64,000 bases of DNA from Monocercomonoides exilis. Lineage: Eukaryota; Preaxostyla; Oxymonadida; Polymastigidae. The notes below the pieces were generated by a model that saw only the letters and a program-made list of their open reading frames with translations, did no database searches and was not told the DNA's origin. The stretch is taken from the NCBI GenBank assembly GCA_001643675.2, contig LSRY02000002.1, positions 1,199,001 to 1,263,000 on the forward strand. Direction: 5' to 3'. The position numbers and the translations under genes are program-made. How positions within the stretch are numbered: position 1 is the stretch's first letter; each line of letters starts with the position of its first letter. This document shows positions 63,393 through 64,000 of this stretch, one piece after another.

Positions 63393-64000
63393 ATGTTCAT
63401 TTGCTTTTATTTTATTTTTCTGTGTTATAATATTCCTTTTTTAGTTTCTCAAAGACTTCGTGATATTATCATAGATGAAAATCTTCTTTTGACCTCTTCA
63501 AAAGTATCGCTTGCTCATTGTAATGTAAAAATGGCTGCAGAAGAGAATGAAAGAAAACCGAAAAAGCATCATTTTAACATCTCAAAAAATCTGGTTGTGG
63601 AGAATTATTCAGTAAGTGAAATTCAAGATGAATTCAATGTCATTAATGCTTCAATTGCAATTCATCAACTTGTGCTTCAGCAGAAAGAGAGCTGTTATTT
63701 GGCTTCTTTGAAGCGTCATTCATTTCTACAAATTTCTTCTTGTTTCGTCTCTTTTTCAGGAAAAGAGAAGAATTGTCTGTTTTGGGGGGAATGTGGTTCG
63801 ATTTCGTTTTGGAATATCTCGCTTCGTTTTTCAAAGAATGAATATACAATGCCAAGCCTTGTTGAAGTACCTATGAAAAATTTAAACTGGATTGATGATA
63901 TTAATACAGAGGTGCGTGATTCAGAATTTTCATCTTTTGTTCAAGGATCAACACCTTTTGTTCAACTATCACCTGTTGCTTCCATCACAATCAGCCACTG
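63393..64000 (+). CDS. Partial protein-coding frame running off the right edge
   Basis: A frame is open from 63393 to the window end with no stop (202 complete codons). If it starts at the ATG at 63393, the first 20 residues (MFICFYFIFLCYNIPFLVSQ) look like a signal peptide or anchor; alternatively the exon begins after the acceptor-like TTTTTTAG at 63443, or at the ATG at 63531 (MAAEENERKPKKHH). Downstream composition is balanced, with KNLVVENYSVSEIQDEF, CLFWGECGSISFWNISL and LVEVPMKNLNWIDDI. The GECGSISFWN stretch resembles a WD40-type blade, but one blade is not enough to name it. No family is assigned. Confidence 0.55.
   Translation, partial: MFICFYFIFLCYNIPFLVSQRLRDIIIDENLLLTSSKVSLAHCNVKMAAEENERKPKKHHFNISKNLVVENYSVSEIQDEFNVINASIAIHQLVLQQKESCYLASLKRHSFLQISSCFVSFSGKEKNCLFWGECGSISFWNISLRFSKNEYTMPSLVEVPMKNLNWIDDINTEVRDSEFSSFVQGSTPFVQLSPVASITISH

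Overview
This is nuclear DNA of an AT-rich, intron-bearing flagellated protist. The evidence is short GT-AG introns in most genes, eukaryote-only proteins (NatA auxiliary subunit, ATAD5/Elg1, USP14, LSM8, BBS9, a CID/RS protein), serine and KE/KR homopolymer inserts in otherwise conserved proteins, and no operons. All three stop codons end genes, so the standard code fits. The HEAT/ARM-like protein at the left edge resembles, from memory, a large paralog family of the oxymonad Monocercomonoides. My best guess is therefore a preaxostylan metamonad; this is inference, not proof.

Layout: 1-878 has no firm gene; 879-2379 (+) is the lineage-specific repeat protein. 3251-7644 (-) is the NatA auxiliary subunit NAA15, head-to-head with a giant ATAD5/Elg1 PCNA unloader (7741-15486, +). 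Two ribosome-biogenesis genes follow on the minus strand, ESF2/ABT1 (15739-16486) and RPF2 (16749-18556), then an intron-rich gene for an XdhC/CoxI-type molybdenum-hydroxylase accessory protein (18650-21128) and a long-chain acyl-CoA synthetase with huge inserts (21275-27141). USP14/UBP6 (27209-29463, +) and a CID/RS protein (30893-32988, -) converge. A dead Merlin/IS1016-like transposase lies at about 33535-34400. An unidentified conserved gene (35250-36606, -) and WDR4/Trm82 (37883-41054, -) follow; the latter is head-to-head with BBS9 (41207-45463, +). Next come a coiled-coil tail-anchored protein (46188-48347, -), an F-box-like/propeller-like protein (49110-51994, -) head-to-head with LSM8 (52210-52608, +), a disordered protein (52844-56387, -) head-to-head with a copine-type vWA protein (56414-57684, +), and a U-box/UBZ protein (58128-60959, +). 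The right end is mostly non-coding, with an open frame running off the edge from about 63393.

I reconstructed exons by eye. The sum of exon lengths is a multiple of three in every multi-exon model, and exon junctions restore family motifs, which supports them. Roles are housekeeping: N-terminal acetylation, PCNA unloading, ribosome and tRNA maturation, proteasomal deubiquitination, U6 snRNP/splicing, transcription-linked RNA processing and ciliary trafficking.

Most notable: a eukaryotic, intron-bearing XdhC; PIP-like and SIM motifs in the ATAD5 homolog; adjacent, both probably myristoylated, copine-vWA and U-box genes that resemble a split RGLG ligase; intronic TTTA microsatellites that are always T-rich on the sense strand; and five tight head-to-head gene pairs.
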